DNA from: Arthrobacter sp. efr-133-TYG-118
GTDB taxonomy: Bacteria > Actinomycetota > Actinomycetes > Actinomycetales > Micrococcaceae
Assembly (NCBI RefSeq): GCF_030209755.1
Contig: NZ_JARVRH010000009.1
Location: 151,713 to 215,712, forward strand
Direction: 5' to 3'
DNA: 64,000 bases
This document shows, piece by piece, positions 37,439-46,382 of the stretch; position 1 is the stretch's first letter, and each line of letters starts with the position of its first letter. The notes beneath the pieces are model-generated. The model searched no databases. It saw only the letters and a list, made by a program, of their open reading frames with translations, and had not been told where the DNA came from. Made by a program: the position numbers and the translations under genes.

Positions 37439-38185
37439 CTAGAGGACCGCCCGGATCAGGTTCTCGAAGTCGGTCACGTGCTTGGCGGTCAGGTCTGCAG
37501 CCGCTTCTGCCTCGCCATCCGCAATGCGTTCAAGCAGTTCCACGTGCTGGGCAATGTGTTCGGAAACCGGGGGGAGCTTCTCCAGCACGAGACTCCAGAT
37601 ACGCGTCGCCAGGTTGTCGCAGCGAATCAGGACATCCTCCAAATGCCGGCTGCCAGTGGCCCGGTAGATGCTGCGGTGCACTCTCATGTCCAAGCGCATG
37701 AGGTCCCGCTGTGCCAGGTGGCCCGCCAAGAGCTGCCGAATCTCACGGGCAAGCTCCCTTAGCTCCTGCCGCGTCCGGTCCGAAGCCATTCGAGCGGCAC
37801 GTGCAGATGCCGCAGGCTCCAAAAGCTGGCGAATCTCGGAGATTTCAGCAAGGTCCGTGATATCCACTCCCGCGGCAAAGGTTCCCCTGCGTGGATAGGC
37901 CACCACCAGGTGGTCGCTCTCCAGCCTCTTCATGGCTTCCCGGATAGGCGTTCTTCCAACACCAAGCCGACGCGAGATCAGATCATCATTCAAAGGCTCG
38001 CCAGGCTTGATATCAAGAACGATGAGCTCATCACATAGCACCCGATACGCATACTCGGCATAGGACTCGTCATCCTGCCTCGCAGGCAGCTCCGACTCCC
38101 CCATGATCGATAACTTGCCGCTGCTCTCCACGTCTGATCCTTCCCGTTCGGTGACGGCGCCTTGACTCACCGGCCCCGTGAACAT
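37439..38185 (-). CDS. GntR/FCD-family regulator 2
   Basis: A 248-residue paralogue of regulator 1. The winged helix is at about 40-105 (SRRLGVGRTPIREAMKRLE, AYPRRGTFAAGVDI). The FCD metal site is indicated by RLDMRVHRSIYRA, HLEDVLIRCDNLATRIW and HVTDFENL. The N-terminus, about 38 residues before the conserved part, is Ser/Glu-rich and its start is uncertain; an internal ATG at residue 28 is possible. The gene diverges from the molybdoenzyme gene, and a TGATATATCA box sits between them. It probably responds to a one-carbon or betaine-derived metabolite and represses the cluster in its absence. Confidence 0.92.
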   Translation of the reverse strand: MFTGPVSQGAVTEREGSDVESSGKLSIMGESELPARQDDESYAEYAYRVLCDELIVLDIKPGEPLNDDLISRRLGVGRTPIREAMKRLESDHLVVAYPRRGTFAAGVDITDLAEISEIRQLLEPAASARAARMASDRTRQELRELAREIRQLLAGHLAQRDLMRLDMRVHRSIYRATGSRHLEDVLIRCDNLATRIWSLVLEKLPPVSEHIAQHVELLERIADGEAEAAADLTAKHVTDFENLIRAVL

Positions 38186-38199
38186 ATTATCCCTACAAC

Positions 38200-38209
38200 T
38201 GATATATCA
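38200..38209. promoter_or_regulatory. GntR/FCD operator between regulator 2 and the molybdoenzyme gene
   Basis: TGATATATCA, identical to the core of the box at 32224-32235, lies 15 bp upstream of the longest reading of regulator 2 and 161 bp before the molybdoenzyme ATG. Confidence 0.6.
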
Positions 38210-38370
38210 ATACGCGTGGGATAAGAATGTCAAGAACTTCACGCTCCCGACAAGGGTTGGACACCGTCGCCCGCCACAGGGCCGAGAGGTCCGGCCCCGA
38301 GGCATCCGATCCTCCGTTCGCCGGATTCCCGCGAGACCTCTACATCCGGCCAAGATCTGAAGGAAAGCCC

Positions 38371-40710
38371 ATGGCCTCAAAAGCCCCCCGTGAAAATATC
38401 GACGAGTCAAAGCTGACTGTCACCAAACCCAAGTCAAAGGCCGTGGGCCTCCCTGCCGTCACCAACGCCCTGAAAATCTCCCTCGAGCAGATGGGCCCAC
38501 TGCGCAGCGTCCAAACATTGCTGGCGGTCAACCAAATCGACGGGTTCGACTGCATGGGCTGCGCCTGGCCGGAACACGACAAACGCCATACGGCCGAGTT
38601 CTGCGAGAACGGTGCCAAGGCCGTCGCAGAAGAAGCCACACGCCGCCGCGTCACGCCGGAGTTTTTCGCATCGCATTCCGTAGCTGAGCTGAAGAGACGG
38701 GACGACTACTGGCTCGGACAGCAGGGGCGGCTGACGCATCCGATGCTCCTGGACGAGGGCGCAACGCACTACAGGCCCATCGATTGGGATGATGCCTTGG
38801 AGCTGATCGCACAGGAGATCAGGGACATGGACAACCCGGATCAGGCAGTGTTTTACACCTCCGGCCGGACGTCAAACGAGGCGGCCTTCGCCTACCAGCT
38901 CCTTGTGCGCGGCGTGGGGACCAACAATCTTCCGGACTGTTCCAACATGTGCCACGAGTCCTCCGGTTCGGCCCTCGTGGAGACCATCGGCATCGGTAAG
39001 GGCTCCGTGAGCCTCAAAGACGTGGAAACAGCGTCGCTGATCTTCGTTGTGGGCCAAAATCCCGGCACGAACCACCCGCGCATGCTCAGCTCACTGGAGA
39101 AGGCCAAGAAGAACGGCGCTGTCATCGTGTCCGTGAATCCGCTGCCCGAAGCCGGGCTGCTCAGATTCGAAAACCCGCAGAACGTCGTTGGCATGGTGGT
39201 TGGCACCGAACTGACCGACGACTTCCTGCAGATCAGGGCCGGAGGCGATCAGGCGCTCTTCCAGGGGGTGGGCAAATACCTGCTGGAGGCCGAAGATGCG
39301 GGAAGGACCAGCCCGGGCCTGCCCACCGTGCTCGACCATGACTTCATCAACAAACACACCGTCGGCCTCGATGCCTACGTGAAGCAACTGAAAGATGTGG
39401 CGTGGGAGGACATCCTCGAAGCGACCGGGCTGTCGATGGACCAGATCAAGGCTACCGGTGACCGTCTCCTGACCTCGAAAGCAACCATTGTCTGCTGGGC
39501 CATGGGGCTGACACAGCACAAGCATTCCGTGCCCACGCTCCGCGACGTCGTCAATGTCCTCCTTCTTCAGGGCAACATCGGCAAGCCCGGGGCCGGAGTC
39601 TGCCCCGTCCGCGGACATTCCAATGTCCAGGGTGACCGCACCATGGGCATTTTCGAGCAAATGCCGGAGAAGTTCCACGACAGGCTGGACCAGGAGTTCC
39701 AGTTCCTCTCGCCCCGGTCCCATGGCTACGATACCGTCGCGGCCATCCGGGCGATGCGGGACGGCAAGGTCCGGGTTTTCGTCGGGATGGGCGGCAACTT
39801 TGTACGGGCGGCCCCCGACTCTGAAACCACGGAGCAATCCCTGGCCAACACTCGTCTTACGGTCCAGATCTCCACCAAATTGAACCATTCACACCTAGCA
39901 ACAGGGCGGCGCGCCCTGATCCTTCCCACGCTCGGACGCACCGAGAAGGACACACAGCGTACAGGCGACCAAAGGGTAACCGTGGAGGACTCCATGAGTG
40001 CCGTCCACGCGTCCCGTGGACGCCTCAAGCCCGCAAGTGAGCACTTGATGTCCGAAGTGGCAATCGTCTGCAACCTGGCCCACCGGCTCTTCACGGACAG
40101 CGACGGCCACCTCCTGCCCAACACGCCCAAGGCCGCCTGGCTCGCGCTCAGGGACGACTATTCACTGATCAGGAAACACATCGAAGCGGTACTCGACGGA
40201 TTCGAAAATTTTGAGGAGAAGATCCAGAACCCGGGAGGCTTCGTTCTCCCCCACCGGCCCCGGGATGCCAGGGAATTCGACACCGCTTCCGGCAAGGCCC
40301 ACTTCACGGCGAACGACTTGGAGTACCTCCGCGTCCCGGAAGGCCGCCTCATCCTCCAGACGCTGCGCTCCCACGACCAGTACAACACCACTATCTACGG
40401 CAAGGACGACCGCTACCGTGGCATTCACGGCGGTCGCAGAGTGGTCCTCGTGAACGAATCCGATGTGGCCGAACTTGGTTTCGAGAACGGCGACATGGTT
40501 CACCTGGTGTCCGAATTCCGGGGCACCGAGCGACGGGCCGAGAATTTCCGCATCGTTTCCTATTCGACGCCAAAGGGCTGCGCCGCCGCCTACTACCCGG
40601 AGACCAACGTCCTCGTGCCGCTGGACTCGGTAGCCGACGTCAGCGGCACCCCGACGTCAAAGTCAGTCATTGTCCGCCTCGAGCCGGCAGGCGCAGGCAG
40701 CCATGAGTGA
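38371..40710 (+). CDS. FdhF/YdeP-type molybdopterin oxidoreductase (putative formate dehydrogenase)
   Basis: A 779-residue molybdoenzyme. [19 protein letters not shown] near residue 55 is characteristic of the YdeP branch, whose N-terminal cysteines are fewer than in a full [4Fe-4S] motif. [11 protein letters not shown] near 190 carries a Cys-His in the position of the formate dehydrogenase Sec/Cys-His pair. [12 protein letters not shown] and [15 protein letters not shown] are cofactor-binding blocks. The ATG at MASKAPREN has AAGGAAAG before it; a longer reading is possible but lacks a site. The stop overlaps folE by 8 bases. Formate oxidation is inferred from context: PurU and formaldehyde dehydrogenase both yield formate, and moeA is close by. 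Confidence 0.88.
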   Translation: MASKAPRENIDESKLTVTKPKSKAVGLPAVTNALKISLEQMGPLRSVQTLLAVNQIDGFDCMGCAWPEHDKRHTAEFCENGAKAVAEEATRRRVTPEFFASHSVAELKRRDDYWLGQQGRLTHPMLLDEGATHYRPIDWDDALELIAQEIRDMDNPDQAVFYTSGRTSNEAAFAYQLLVRGVGTNNLPDCSNMCHESSGSALVETIGIGKGSVSLKDVETASLIFVVGQNPGTNHPRMLSSLEKAKKNGAVIVSVNPLPEAGLLRFENPQNVVGMVVGTELTDDFLQIRAGGDQALFQGVGKYLLEAEDAGRTSPGLPTVLDHDFINKHTVGLDAYVKQLKDVAWEDILEATGLSMDQIKATGDRLLTSKATIVCWAMGLTQHKHSVPTLRDVVNVLLLQGNIGKPGAGVCPVRGHSNVQGDRTMGIFEQMPEKFHDRLDQEFQFLSPRSHGYDTVAAIRAMRDGKVRVFVGMGGNFVRAAPDSETTEQSLANTRLTVQISTKLNHSHLATGRRALILPTLGRTEKDTQRTGDQRVTVEDSMSAVHASRGRLKPASEHLMSEVAIVCNLAHRLFTDSDGHLLPNTPKAAWLALRDDYSLIRKHIEAVLDGFENFEEKIQNPGGFVLPHRPRDAREFDTASGKAHFTANDLEYLRVPEGRLILQTLRSHDQYNTTIYGKDDRYRGIHGGRRVVLVNESDVAELGFENGDMVHLVSEFRGTERRAENFRIVSYSTPKGCAAAYYPETNVLVPLDSVADVSGTPTSKSVIVRLEPAGAGSHE

Positions 40711-41305
40711 CAGCCGGGGCGCGGTTGCGGTGTCCTCCCCAGGGGTTGATCGTCCGCGGGTGGAACGGGCCGTCCGGGAATTCCTCCTGGCCGTTGGCGA
40801 AGACCCGGACAGGCCCGGCCTGGTTGAGACCCCCGCGCGCGTCGCCCGCGCTACGGCGGAAATGTACGGCGGCCTCCACGAAGACCCCCTCTCCGTGCTG
40901 GACAAGACGTTTGACCTTGGCCATGAAGAACTCGTCATCGTCAAGGACATACCCTTCTACTCGACCTGCGAGCATCATCTGGTCCCGTTCCACGGCCTTG
41001 CCCACGTCGGATACATCCCCTCCCCGGATGGATTCGTCACGGGGCTGAGCAAACTTGCCCGGCTGGTGGACATCTTCGCTCGAAGGGCCCAAGTTCAGGA
41101 GCGGCTCACGACGCAGGTCGTTGATGCCCTGGTCACTTCGCTTCGACCCCTCGGCGCGATCGTCGTCGTCGAGTGTGAACATCTGTGCATGTCTATGCGC
41201 GGGGTCAGAAAACCAGGGGCAAAGACCATCACCTCCGCGGTGCGGGGCGAGCTCCGGCTGCCGGCCGCGCGCGCAGAAGCACTAAGCCTGATACTCGGCC
41301 GCTGA
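40703..41305 (+). CDS. folE: GTP cyclohydrolase I
   Basis: A 200-residue enzyme that makes dihydroneopterin triphosphate, the first step of folate synthesis. Zinc ligands are in [13 protein letters not shown] (about 85-97) and [12 protein letters not shown] (about 155-166), and [22 protein letters not shown] is the core helix. The ATG overlaps the end of the molybdoenzyme gene (ATGAGTGA), so the two are coupled. In this setting it is probably a second, inducible FolE that raises THF capacity during betaine growth. A copy elsewhere on the chromosome would be expected but cannot be checked here. Confidence 0.95.
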   Translation: MSDSRGAVAVSSPGVDRPRVERAVREFLLAVGEDPDRPGLVETPARVARATAEMYGGLHEDPLSVLDKTFDLGHEELVIVKDIPFYSTCEHHLVPFHGLAHVGYIPSPDGFVTGLSKLARLVDIFARRAQVQERLTTQVVDALVTSLRPLGAIVVVECEHLCMSMRGVRKPGAKTITSAVRGELRLPAARAEALSLILGR

Positions 41306-41347
41306 AAAACCTCTGGACACGACCGTTCGGCTGACGTAACATATTTC

Positions 41348-41380
41348 TGATATATCTTTAATGCTAGATCGACATATCAG
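41348..41380. promoter_or_regulatory. GntR/FCD-like boxes downstream of folE
   Basis: TGATATATCT (41348-41357) and GACATATCAG (41371-41380) lie 14 bp apart in the folE-fdhA gap. Together they resemble the TGATATATCA boxes of the two GntR genes and probably serve the formaldehyde dehydrogenase promoter. Confidence 0.5.
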
Positions 41381-41410
41381 CGTAGCCCTTGAACCGGGCT
41401 TGAGAAATCG

Positions 41411-41485
41411 CGTTGCCCGTAAGCGGTGCTTCGGTGGCCTGAATGCCTGGGGAGGTAAGCGCCGAAGCACCGCTTACGGGCAACG
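41411..41485. repeat. 24-bp perfect inverted repeat between folE and formaldehyde dehydrogenase
   Basis: Positions 41411-41434 and 41462-41485 are exact reverse complements (24 of 24) around a 27-base loop. The RNA would fold into a very stable hairpin 79 bases before the fdhA ATG. There is no T-run and no transposase. It could be a terminator, an attenuator, a processing site or a small mobile repeat. Confidence 0.9.
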
Positions 41486-41563
41486 GGCAAGCCGTTGGCA
41501 ACTGTTTCAGCGAACGTCCAACCACTGAATCAAAACACCATGAAATGGCCCTTAGGAGTGTCC

Positions 41564-42781
41564 ATGTCAGGAAACAGAGCAGTCGCATACAAGGAACCTG
41601 GCGTAGTCGAGATCATTGACACCGACTACCCGACGTTCGAGCTCAAGGACGGCCCCGGCGTCAACCCCGCCAACGTCGGCCGGAAGGTGCCCCACGGAGC
41701 GATCCTGCGCACCGTGACCACAAACATCTGCGGCTCCGACCAGCACATGGTGCGCGGCCGCACCACCGCACCGCGGGACCTGGTCCTCGGGCACGAGATC
41801 ACCGGCGAAGTGGTGGAAGTTGGCCCGGATGTGGAATTCATCAAGGTCGGCGACATCGTATCGGTGCCTTTCAACATCTCCTGCGGCCGTTGCCGGAACT
41901 GCAAGGAACGCAAGACCGGCATCTGCCTGAACGTCAACCCCGACCGGCCAGGCAGCGCCTACGGCTACGTCGACATGGGCGGATGGGTCGGCGGGCAGGC
42001 CGAATATGTTCTGGTGCCGTATGCGGACTGGAACTTGCTGAAGTTCCCGGACCGGGACCAGGCCTTGGAGAAGATCATGGACTTGACCATGCTCTCGGAC
42101 ATTTTCCCCACCGGCTTCCACGGAGCAGTCACGGCCGGGGTCGATGTCGGCTCTACCGTTTACATTGCAGGCGCAGGTCCGGTCGGCCTGGCGGCGGCCG
42201 CCGGCGCGCAACTGCTCGGCGCAGCCGTCGTCATTGTCGGTGACATCAACGAAGACCGCCTCGTCCAGGCCAGGTCATTCGGTTGCGAAACCGTCAATGT
42301 CTCCAAGGGTGATCCCAAGGATCAAATCGAGCAGATCCTCGGCGTGCCCGCAGTGGACTGCGGCGTGGACGCCGTCGGATTCGAAGCCCGCGGACACGGC
42401 AAGGACGCGTCGCACGAAGCGCCGGCCACCGTGCTGAATTCCCTCATGGACATCACAGCGGCTGGAGGCGCCCTGGGCATCCCCGGCCTGTACGTCACCG
42501 GCGATCCAGGTGGAATCGACGAGGCTGCCCAGCACGGTTCCCTCTCGCTCTCCCTAGGCACGGGATGGGCCAAATCCCTGTCCTTCACCACCGGCCAGTG
42601 CCCCGTGATGAAGTACAACCGGCAACTGATGATGGCGATCCTGCATGACAAAGTCCACATCGCGAAAGCCGTCAACGCCAAGGCCATCGCGTTGGAGGAC
42701 GCTCCCCGCGGGTACGCCGAGTTCGATGCGGGAGCCGCCACGAAGTACGTACTGAACCCGAACGGCTACGTCAAGGCCTAG
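41564..42781 (+). CDS. fdhA: Glutathione-independent formaldehyde dehydrogenase
   Basis: A 405-residue zinc alcohol-dehydrogenase-family enzyme of the Pseudomonas putida FdhA type, which oxidises formaldehyde to formate with NAD and no thiol cofactor. Catalytic zinc residues are in TTNICGSDQHMVRG (about 44-57) and LVLGHEITGEVVEVG. The structural zinc loop is SCGRCRNCKERKTGICLN, the nucleotide site is GAGPVGLAAAAGAQLLGA, and FSD-type insertions such as DMGGWVGGQAEYV are typical of this subfamily. TTAGGAG precedes the ATG; an in-frame start 69 bp upstream is rejected. It removes formaldehyde released by betaine and methylglycine demethylation. Confidence 0.94.
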   Translation: MSGNRAVAYKEPGVVEIIDTDYPTFELKDGPGVNPANVGRKVPHGAILRTVTTNICGSDQHMVRGRTTAPRDLVLGHEITGEVVEVGPDVEFIKVGDIVSVPFNISCGRCRNCKERKTGICLNVNPDRPGSAYGYVDMGGWVGGQAEYVLVPYADWNLLKFPDRDQALEKIMDLTMLSDIFPTGFHGAVTAGVDVGSTVYIAGAGPVGLAAAAGAQLLGAAVVIVGDINEDRLVQARSFGCETVNVSKGDPKDQIEQILGVPAVDCGVDAVGFEARGHGKDASHEAPATVLNSLMDITAAGGALGIPGLYVTGDPGGIDEAAQHGSLSLSLGTGWAKSLSFTTGQCPVMKYNRQLMMAILHDKVHIAKAVNAKAIALEDAPRGYAEFDAGAATKYVLNPNGYVKA

Positions 42782-42829
42782 CCGCCACGACTACGAGCCG
42801 GACCTAATCTGGCTCGCTCGCTCCCGGAT

Positions 42830-42873
42830 GGGACGGCGATAAGGCCCAACAAGGGGTGCTTTATCGCCGTCCC
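42830..42873 (+). terminator. Hairpin terminator after fdhA
   Basis: GGGACGGCGATAA (42830-42842) and TTATCGCCGTCCC (42861-42873) form a perfect 13-bp stem. An ATG at 42856 lies inside it, which argues against that codon as the moeA start. Confidence 0.65.
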
Positions 42874-42921
42874 GGGGAACAACACCTCATTCGGGGAAGC
42901 CTTCAGATAAGGGGGCAAGCC

Positions 42922-44217
42922 TTGCCTGCTCACGATTTAACCGATTGCGGCGGTCAACCGCGTCAGCCTTCGGACCCACCGGCCACTCGAAAGTCCGCAA
43001 CGAGCTGGTCTGAGGCCCGCCAATTGGCATTCGATTGCGCCGCCCGCATCCCGGCGGCGCCCATGCCCCTCGCGGAAACCATTGGACGCACCCTCGCCCA
43101 AACGGTCACGACCCGGCAAGACCTCCCGCACTACGCATCGTCAGCCATGGACGGCTGGGCGGTCAGCGGCAGCGGCCCCTGGGTCTTGGGCAAGCCGGGC
43201 CAACCGCTGGCACCGCACCATGCCAGCCTCATCGCCACCGGCGGACTGGTGCCTCTCGGTGCCGACGCCGTACTTCGCCGCGAAAGTGGCCGGATCGCCG
43301 AAGACATAGCGGGGCGGCCCATGCTGACCCTCGGCTCCGAAGCGAGGCCCGGCGAACCGCGAAGCGGCCAGCATATCCGCAAGGCAGGCGAAGAAGCCGC
43401 TGCAGGCGAAGTACTGATCCCCGCGGGCACCGTGCTCAATCCCGCGCATATCGCCCTTGCCGCGGTCGCCGGCCACGACGAGCTTCACGTGTTTGGCAAG
43501 CCGCGAGTCACGATCCTGCTGACGGGCTCCGAAGTGGCCACCTCCGGGATGCCCGCGCCGGGACAGGTAAGGGACGCCTTCGGCCCGCAGTTGGGCACGG
43601 TCCTTGCAATGCTGGGAGGCGTCCCGGGGGGACAGCGAAGAATCGGGGACTCATATCAGGAGTGGCTCACCACCCTCAGCGATACGGGCACAGACCCGGC
43701 TGAGCGGCCCGACGTCGTTATCACCACAGGCGGAACCGGCCGCTCCGGGACGGATCACTTCCGCAACGCCATAGCCGCGCTAGGCGGGCGGCTGCTGCTG
43801 GACGGCATCGCCATGCGTCCCGGACATCCCGCGGTACTGGCCGAACTGCCGGACGGGCGCTTCGTCATCGGACTGCCAGGAAACCCGCTGGCCGCCATGA
43901 TGGCTCTGATTACCATTGGGGCGCCCCTGATCGCGGCACTAGGACACCGTCCGCTCGCCAACCTCAGCCGAGTAACCTCCGCTACCGCGATTGACCCTGA
44001 TCCGGGACGCACCCGCCTCATGCCCTTCCGCCTTGACAACGGGCTGGCATCCCCCGCCCATCACACTGGCCCGGGAATGATGAGGGGCCTCGCCTGGGCC
44101 GATGGTGTCCTGGCTGTGCCTCCACGCGGCGCCCAGCCAGGGGACCTCGTTCCCGCGTTGCCGCTTCCGTGGACCCAAACCCTGACCGCCGCCGTGTGCG
44201 GTGGATCCAATGGCTAA
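42922..44217 (+). CDS. moeA: Molybdopterin molybdenumtransferase
   Basis: A 431-residue MoeA-type protein that inserts molybdate into adenylylated molybdopterin. PLAETIGRTLAQTV and LPHYASSAMDGWAV are the domain I/II entry motifs, GAVLRR/GADAVLRRES follows, ITTGGTGRSGTDHF (about 270) is the MPT-binding motif, and RFVIGLPGNPLAAMMALIT is the family signature. A TTG start with TAAGGGGG upstream is preferred; the only earlier ATG is within the preceding terminator. Position between formaldehyde dehydrogenase and the betaine genes suggests that it supplies cofactor for the FdhF/YdeP-type enzyme. The start codon choice is moderately certain. Confidence 0.92.
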   Translation: MPAHDLTDCGGQPRQPSDPPATRKSATSWSEARQLAFDCAARIPAAPMPLAETIGRTLAQTVTTRQDLPHYASSAMDGWAVSGSGPWVLGKPGQPLAPHHASLIATGGLVPLGADAVLRRESGRIAEDIAGRPMLTLGSEARPGEPRSGQHIRKAGEEAAAGEVLIPAGTVLNPAHIALAAVAGHDELHVFGKPRVTILLTGSEVATSGMPAPGQVRDAFGPQLGTVLAMLGGVPGGQRRIGDSYQEWLTTLSDTGTDPAERPDVVITTGGTGRSGTDHFRNAIAALGGRLLLDGIAMRPGHPAVLAELPDGRFVIGLPGNPLAAMMALITIGAPLIAALGHRPLANLSRVTSATAIDPDPGRTRLMPFRLDNGLASPAHHTGPGMMRGLAWADGVLAVPPRGAQPGDLVPALPLPWTQTLTAAVCGGSNG

Positions 44218-44272
44218 GCCCGGCGGGAAGCCACCTGTTTAATGCCCCTACGGTTCCGGTCTAGGATTTAGA

Positions 44273-44304
44273 GAAACAAGAGGGAGGTTTCAGCCTCTTG
44301 TTTC
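44273..44304 (+). terminator. Hairpin between moeA and the IclR gene
   Basis: GAAACAAGAGG (44273-44283) and CCTCTTGTTTC (44294-44304) form a perfect 11-bp stem with a 10-base loop. It could be the moeA terminator or an element of the IclR leader. Confidence 0.5.
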
Positions 44305-44330
44305 GCCGCAGAAAGACGTAGGTATGGCTC

Positions 44331-45134
44331 ATGGCCACAATTGACTTTGACTCCGAAAAAGGCGGAAACGGGCAGCCCGGTGGTGTGCAATCTGTTGACC
44401 GCGCCCTCCAGATCCTCGAAATCCTTTCCCGTGACGGACACGCGGGTGTGAGTGAAATCGCCGAGGAAATTGGCATCCACAAATCCTCGGTCTCTCGACT
44501 GCTGGGCTCATTGGTGAGCAGGGAGATGGTCCACCAGAACAGCGATCGGGGAAAGTACCAGCTGGGATTCGGCATCCTGCGGCTGGCCAGCTCGATTCCC
44601 GGCCGGCTCAGCTTGGTCCGCGAGGCCCGGCCCGTGTTGGAGAGCCTTGCGGAGGAGTTCAAGGAGACGGTGAACCTTGCTGTCCTGCGCTCGAACTATG
44701 CCGTTAACGTGGATCAGGCCATGGGACCGTCTTCGTTGGCCACCTATGACTGGGTGGGCGGTTTGACGCCGCTCCACGCAACCTCGAGTGGCAAGGTTTT
44801 GTTGGCAGCACTGTCGGCCGACGAACGGGACCGCATCCTGAAGGAGGCAGGATTTCATGCCAGGACTCCCCGCACGATCACCAATCGGGAAGACTTGGAG
44901 AAGCAGCTGATCGATGTTGCCCACGACGGATACGCAGAGACACGTGAGGAACTCGAAATCGGCCTGAACGCGATTGCGGTCCCGGTGTACAACCACTTGG
45001 GAGCCGTCATTGGAGCCGTAAGCATCTCCGGACCCGCGTTCCGGTTTGACCCGCAAAAGATCCCCGGCCTTATTGATGCCCTGCGTCAGGCCGGAATCCG
45101 GATCAGCGTGCAAATGGGCTACACACACCGGTGA
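44331..45134 (+). CDS. IclR-family transcriptional regulator
   Basis: A 267-residue regulator. The N-terminal winged helix (about 18-80) contains SVDRALQILEILSRDGHAG and IGIHKSSVSRLLGSL. The IclR ligand domain follows with LHATSSGKVLLAALS, EELEIGLNAIAVPVYNH and GAVIGAVSISGPAFRF. It lies convergent to the Rieske monooxygenase gene, sharing a perfect hairpin in which both stop codons are close. It is the likely regulator of the betaine genes and the likely reader of the 25-bp CTGTTGCnTAT motif that occurs at three promoters between 47.6 and 52.3 kb. Whether it activates or represses cannot be told. Confidence 0.93.
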   Translation: MATIDFDSEKGGNGQPGGVQSVDRALQILEILSRDGHAGVSEIAEEIGIHKSSVSRLLGSLVSREMVHQNSDRGKYQLGFGILRLASSIPGRLSLVREARPVLESLAEEFKETVNLAVLRSNYAVNVDQAMGPSSLATYDWVGGLTPLHATSSGKVLLAALSADERDRILKEAGFHARTPRTITNREDLEKQLIDVAHDGYAETREELEIGLNAIAVPVYNHLGAVIGAVSISGPAFRFDPQKIPGLIDALRQAGIRISVQMGYTHR

Positions 45135-45165
45135 CCCCGGGCCCTGGAGGCACGGGGTCACCGGT
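45127..45165. terminator. Bidirectional terminator between the IclR and Rieske genes
   Basis: ACCGGTGACCCCG (45127-45139) and CGGGGTCACCGGT (45153-45165) form a 13-bp perfect stem that includes the iclR stop codon. Confidence 0.7.
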
Positions 45166-45177
45166 AATGGTCAGAGC

Positions 45178-46314
45178 TCAGGAGGACGAAATGACGTCTC
45201 CGACTTTTTCCTGGATCCAGTCGTGGAAGGCGCTGATATGGTGCTCACTAGGAACGAGCACGCCGCCCTTGGCGTAGATCTTGGAGCCCATGGCCGGCTG
45301 GCACCGTTCGCAGGCGTCGAAGTCCTGCTGGTTGACGCGGTGGAAAAGCTCTACAGAAGCGCTCACGTCCTTGCCGGATTCCACGACGCTGGGCAGGTAC
45401 AGCCAATCGCATTCGACGATGGTGTGGTCCGCGGCCAGCGGGAACATGCGATGGATGATGACGTGGTCCGGGACCAGGTTCACGAACACCGTGGGCTTGA
45501 TGGTGATGGCGTAGTACCGCCGGTCCTGTTCCTCGCTTACGCCGGGGATGTGGTCCAGGCCCTCGGAACCGTCGATCGTGAAGCCCTTGATGTCCTCACC
45601 GAACTCGGCGCCGTGGCCCACGAAGTACTGGGCTGCCAGGCCATCGGCGAACTCGGGCAGGACTTCGGTGAGTTCGGGGTGGATGGTGGCGCAGTGGTAG
45701 CACTCCATGAAGTTCTCGATGATGAGCTTCCAGTTGGCCTTCACGTCGTACTTGATGCGGCGGCCGACGCTGAGGTTGGCGACGTCATAGCCGTCGATGG
45801 CGTGAACATCGCCCAAGCGTTCCTCGATCGCCCCCATGACGTCTTCCTCGAACGACGGCGGCTCATCCGCGAGGCATACCCAGACGTAGCCCAGGTACTC
45901 ACGGATGGGCACCTTGACTAAGCCGTATTCGTCACGGTCGATGTCCGGCATTTTGGTGAGGTTGGGGGCGGCGATGAGCTTTCCCTCGAAGTCATAGGTC
46001 CAGGCGTGGTACGGGCACTGGAAGTTGCGGGCGGCTTCGCCCTGCTCTTCCATGCACAGCTTCACGCCGCGGTGCCGGCAGATGTTGTAGAACGCGCGGA
46101 TCTCCCCCTTGCGGGTGCGGGATATGAGTACGCTCTCCCGTCCGACCTGCACAGTACGCCAGGCACCGGGTTTGTCCAGATCAGCCGATCGGATGGCACA
46201 GAACCACATCTGCTCAAAAATGCGCTCCTGCTCGGCGCGGAATATGGCCTCGTCCACGTACGTGGAGCCCGGCAGGGTCGGGATCAGGCTCGGGGTTGTT
46301 ACCTCAGTGGTCAA
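45178..46314 (-). CDS. gbcA: Rieske non-heme iron monooxygenase, probable glycine betaine demethylase
   Basis: A 378-residue oxygenase alpha subunit. The Rieske centre is CRHRGVKLC with FQCPYHAWTYDFEGKL (about 80-118). The mononuclear iron site is ENFMECYHCATIHPELTEV (about 208-226), with a later Asp. The C-terminal hydrophobic pocket region matches GbcA-type enzymes, which oxidise a methyl of glycine betaine, releasing formaldehyde and dimethylglycine. The assignment rests on family plus context: an importer for betaine and dimethylglycine oxidase are in the same cluster. A related stachydrine or carnitine-type demethylase cannot be excluded. It is transcribed 68 bp after its reductase gene. 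Confidence 0.88.
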   Translation of the reverse strand: MTTEVTTPSLIPTLPGSTYVDEAIFRAEQERIFEQMWFCAIRSADLDKPGAWRTVQVGRESVLISRTRKGEIRAFYNICRHRGVKLCMEEQGEAARNFQCPYHAWTYDFEGKLIAAPNLTKMPDIDRDEYGLVKVPIREYLGYVWVCLADEPPSFEEDVMGAIEERLGDVHAIDGYDVANLSVGRRIKYDVKANWKLIIENFMECYHCATIHPELTEVLPEFADGLAAQYFVGHGAEFGEDIKGFTIDGSEGLDHIPGVSEEQDRRYYAITIKPTVFVNLVPDHVIIHRMFPLAADHTIVECDWLYLPSVVESGKDVSASVELFHRVNQQDFDACERCQPAMGSKIYAKGGVLVPSEHHISAFHDWIQEKVGDVISSS

Positions 46315-46382
46315 CGTTCCTCCTAAGAAGCACCAGGAAGTGCGTACAAAAAGCGGTTGTGAAATGCAGGACGGCTGGGCGA

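Noticed and set aside
41411..41485. The 24-bp inverted repeat as ends of an insertion sequence
   Set aside because: Only 27 bp separate the arms, there is no transposase and no visible target duplication.
42856..42921. An ATG at 42856 as the moeA start
   Set aside because: It lies in the fdhA terminator stem and lacks a ribosome site; the first MoeA-like residues appear well downstream of the TTG at 42922.
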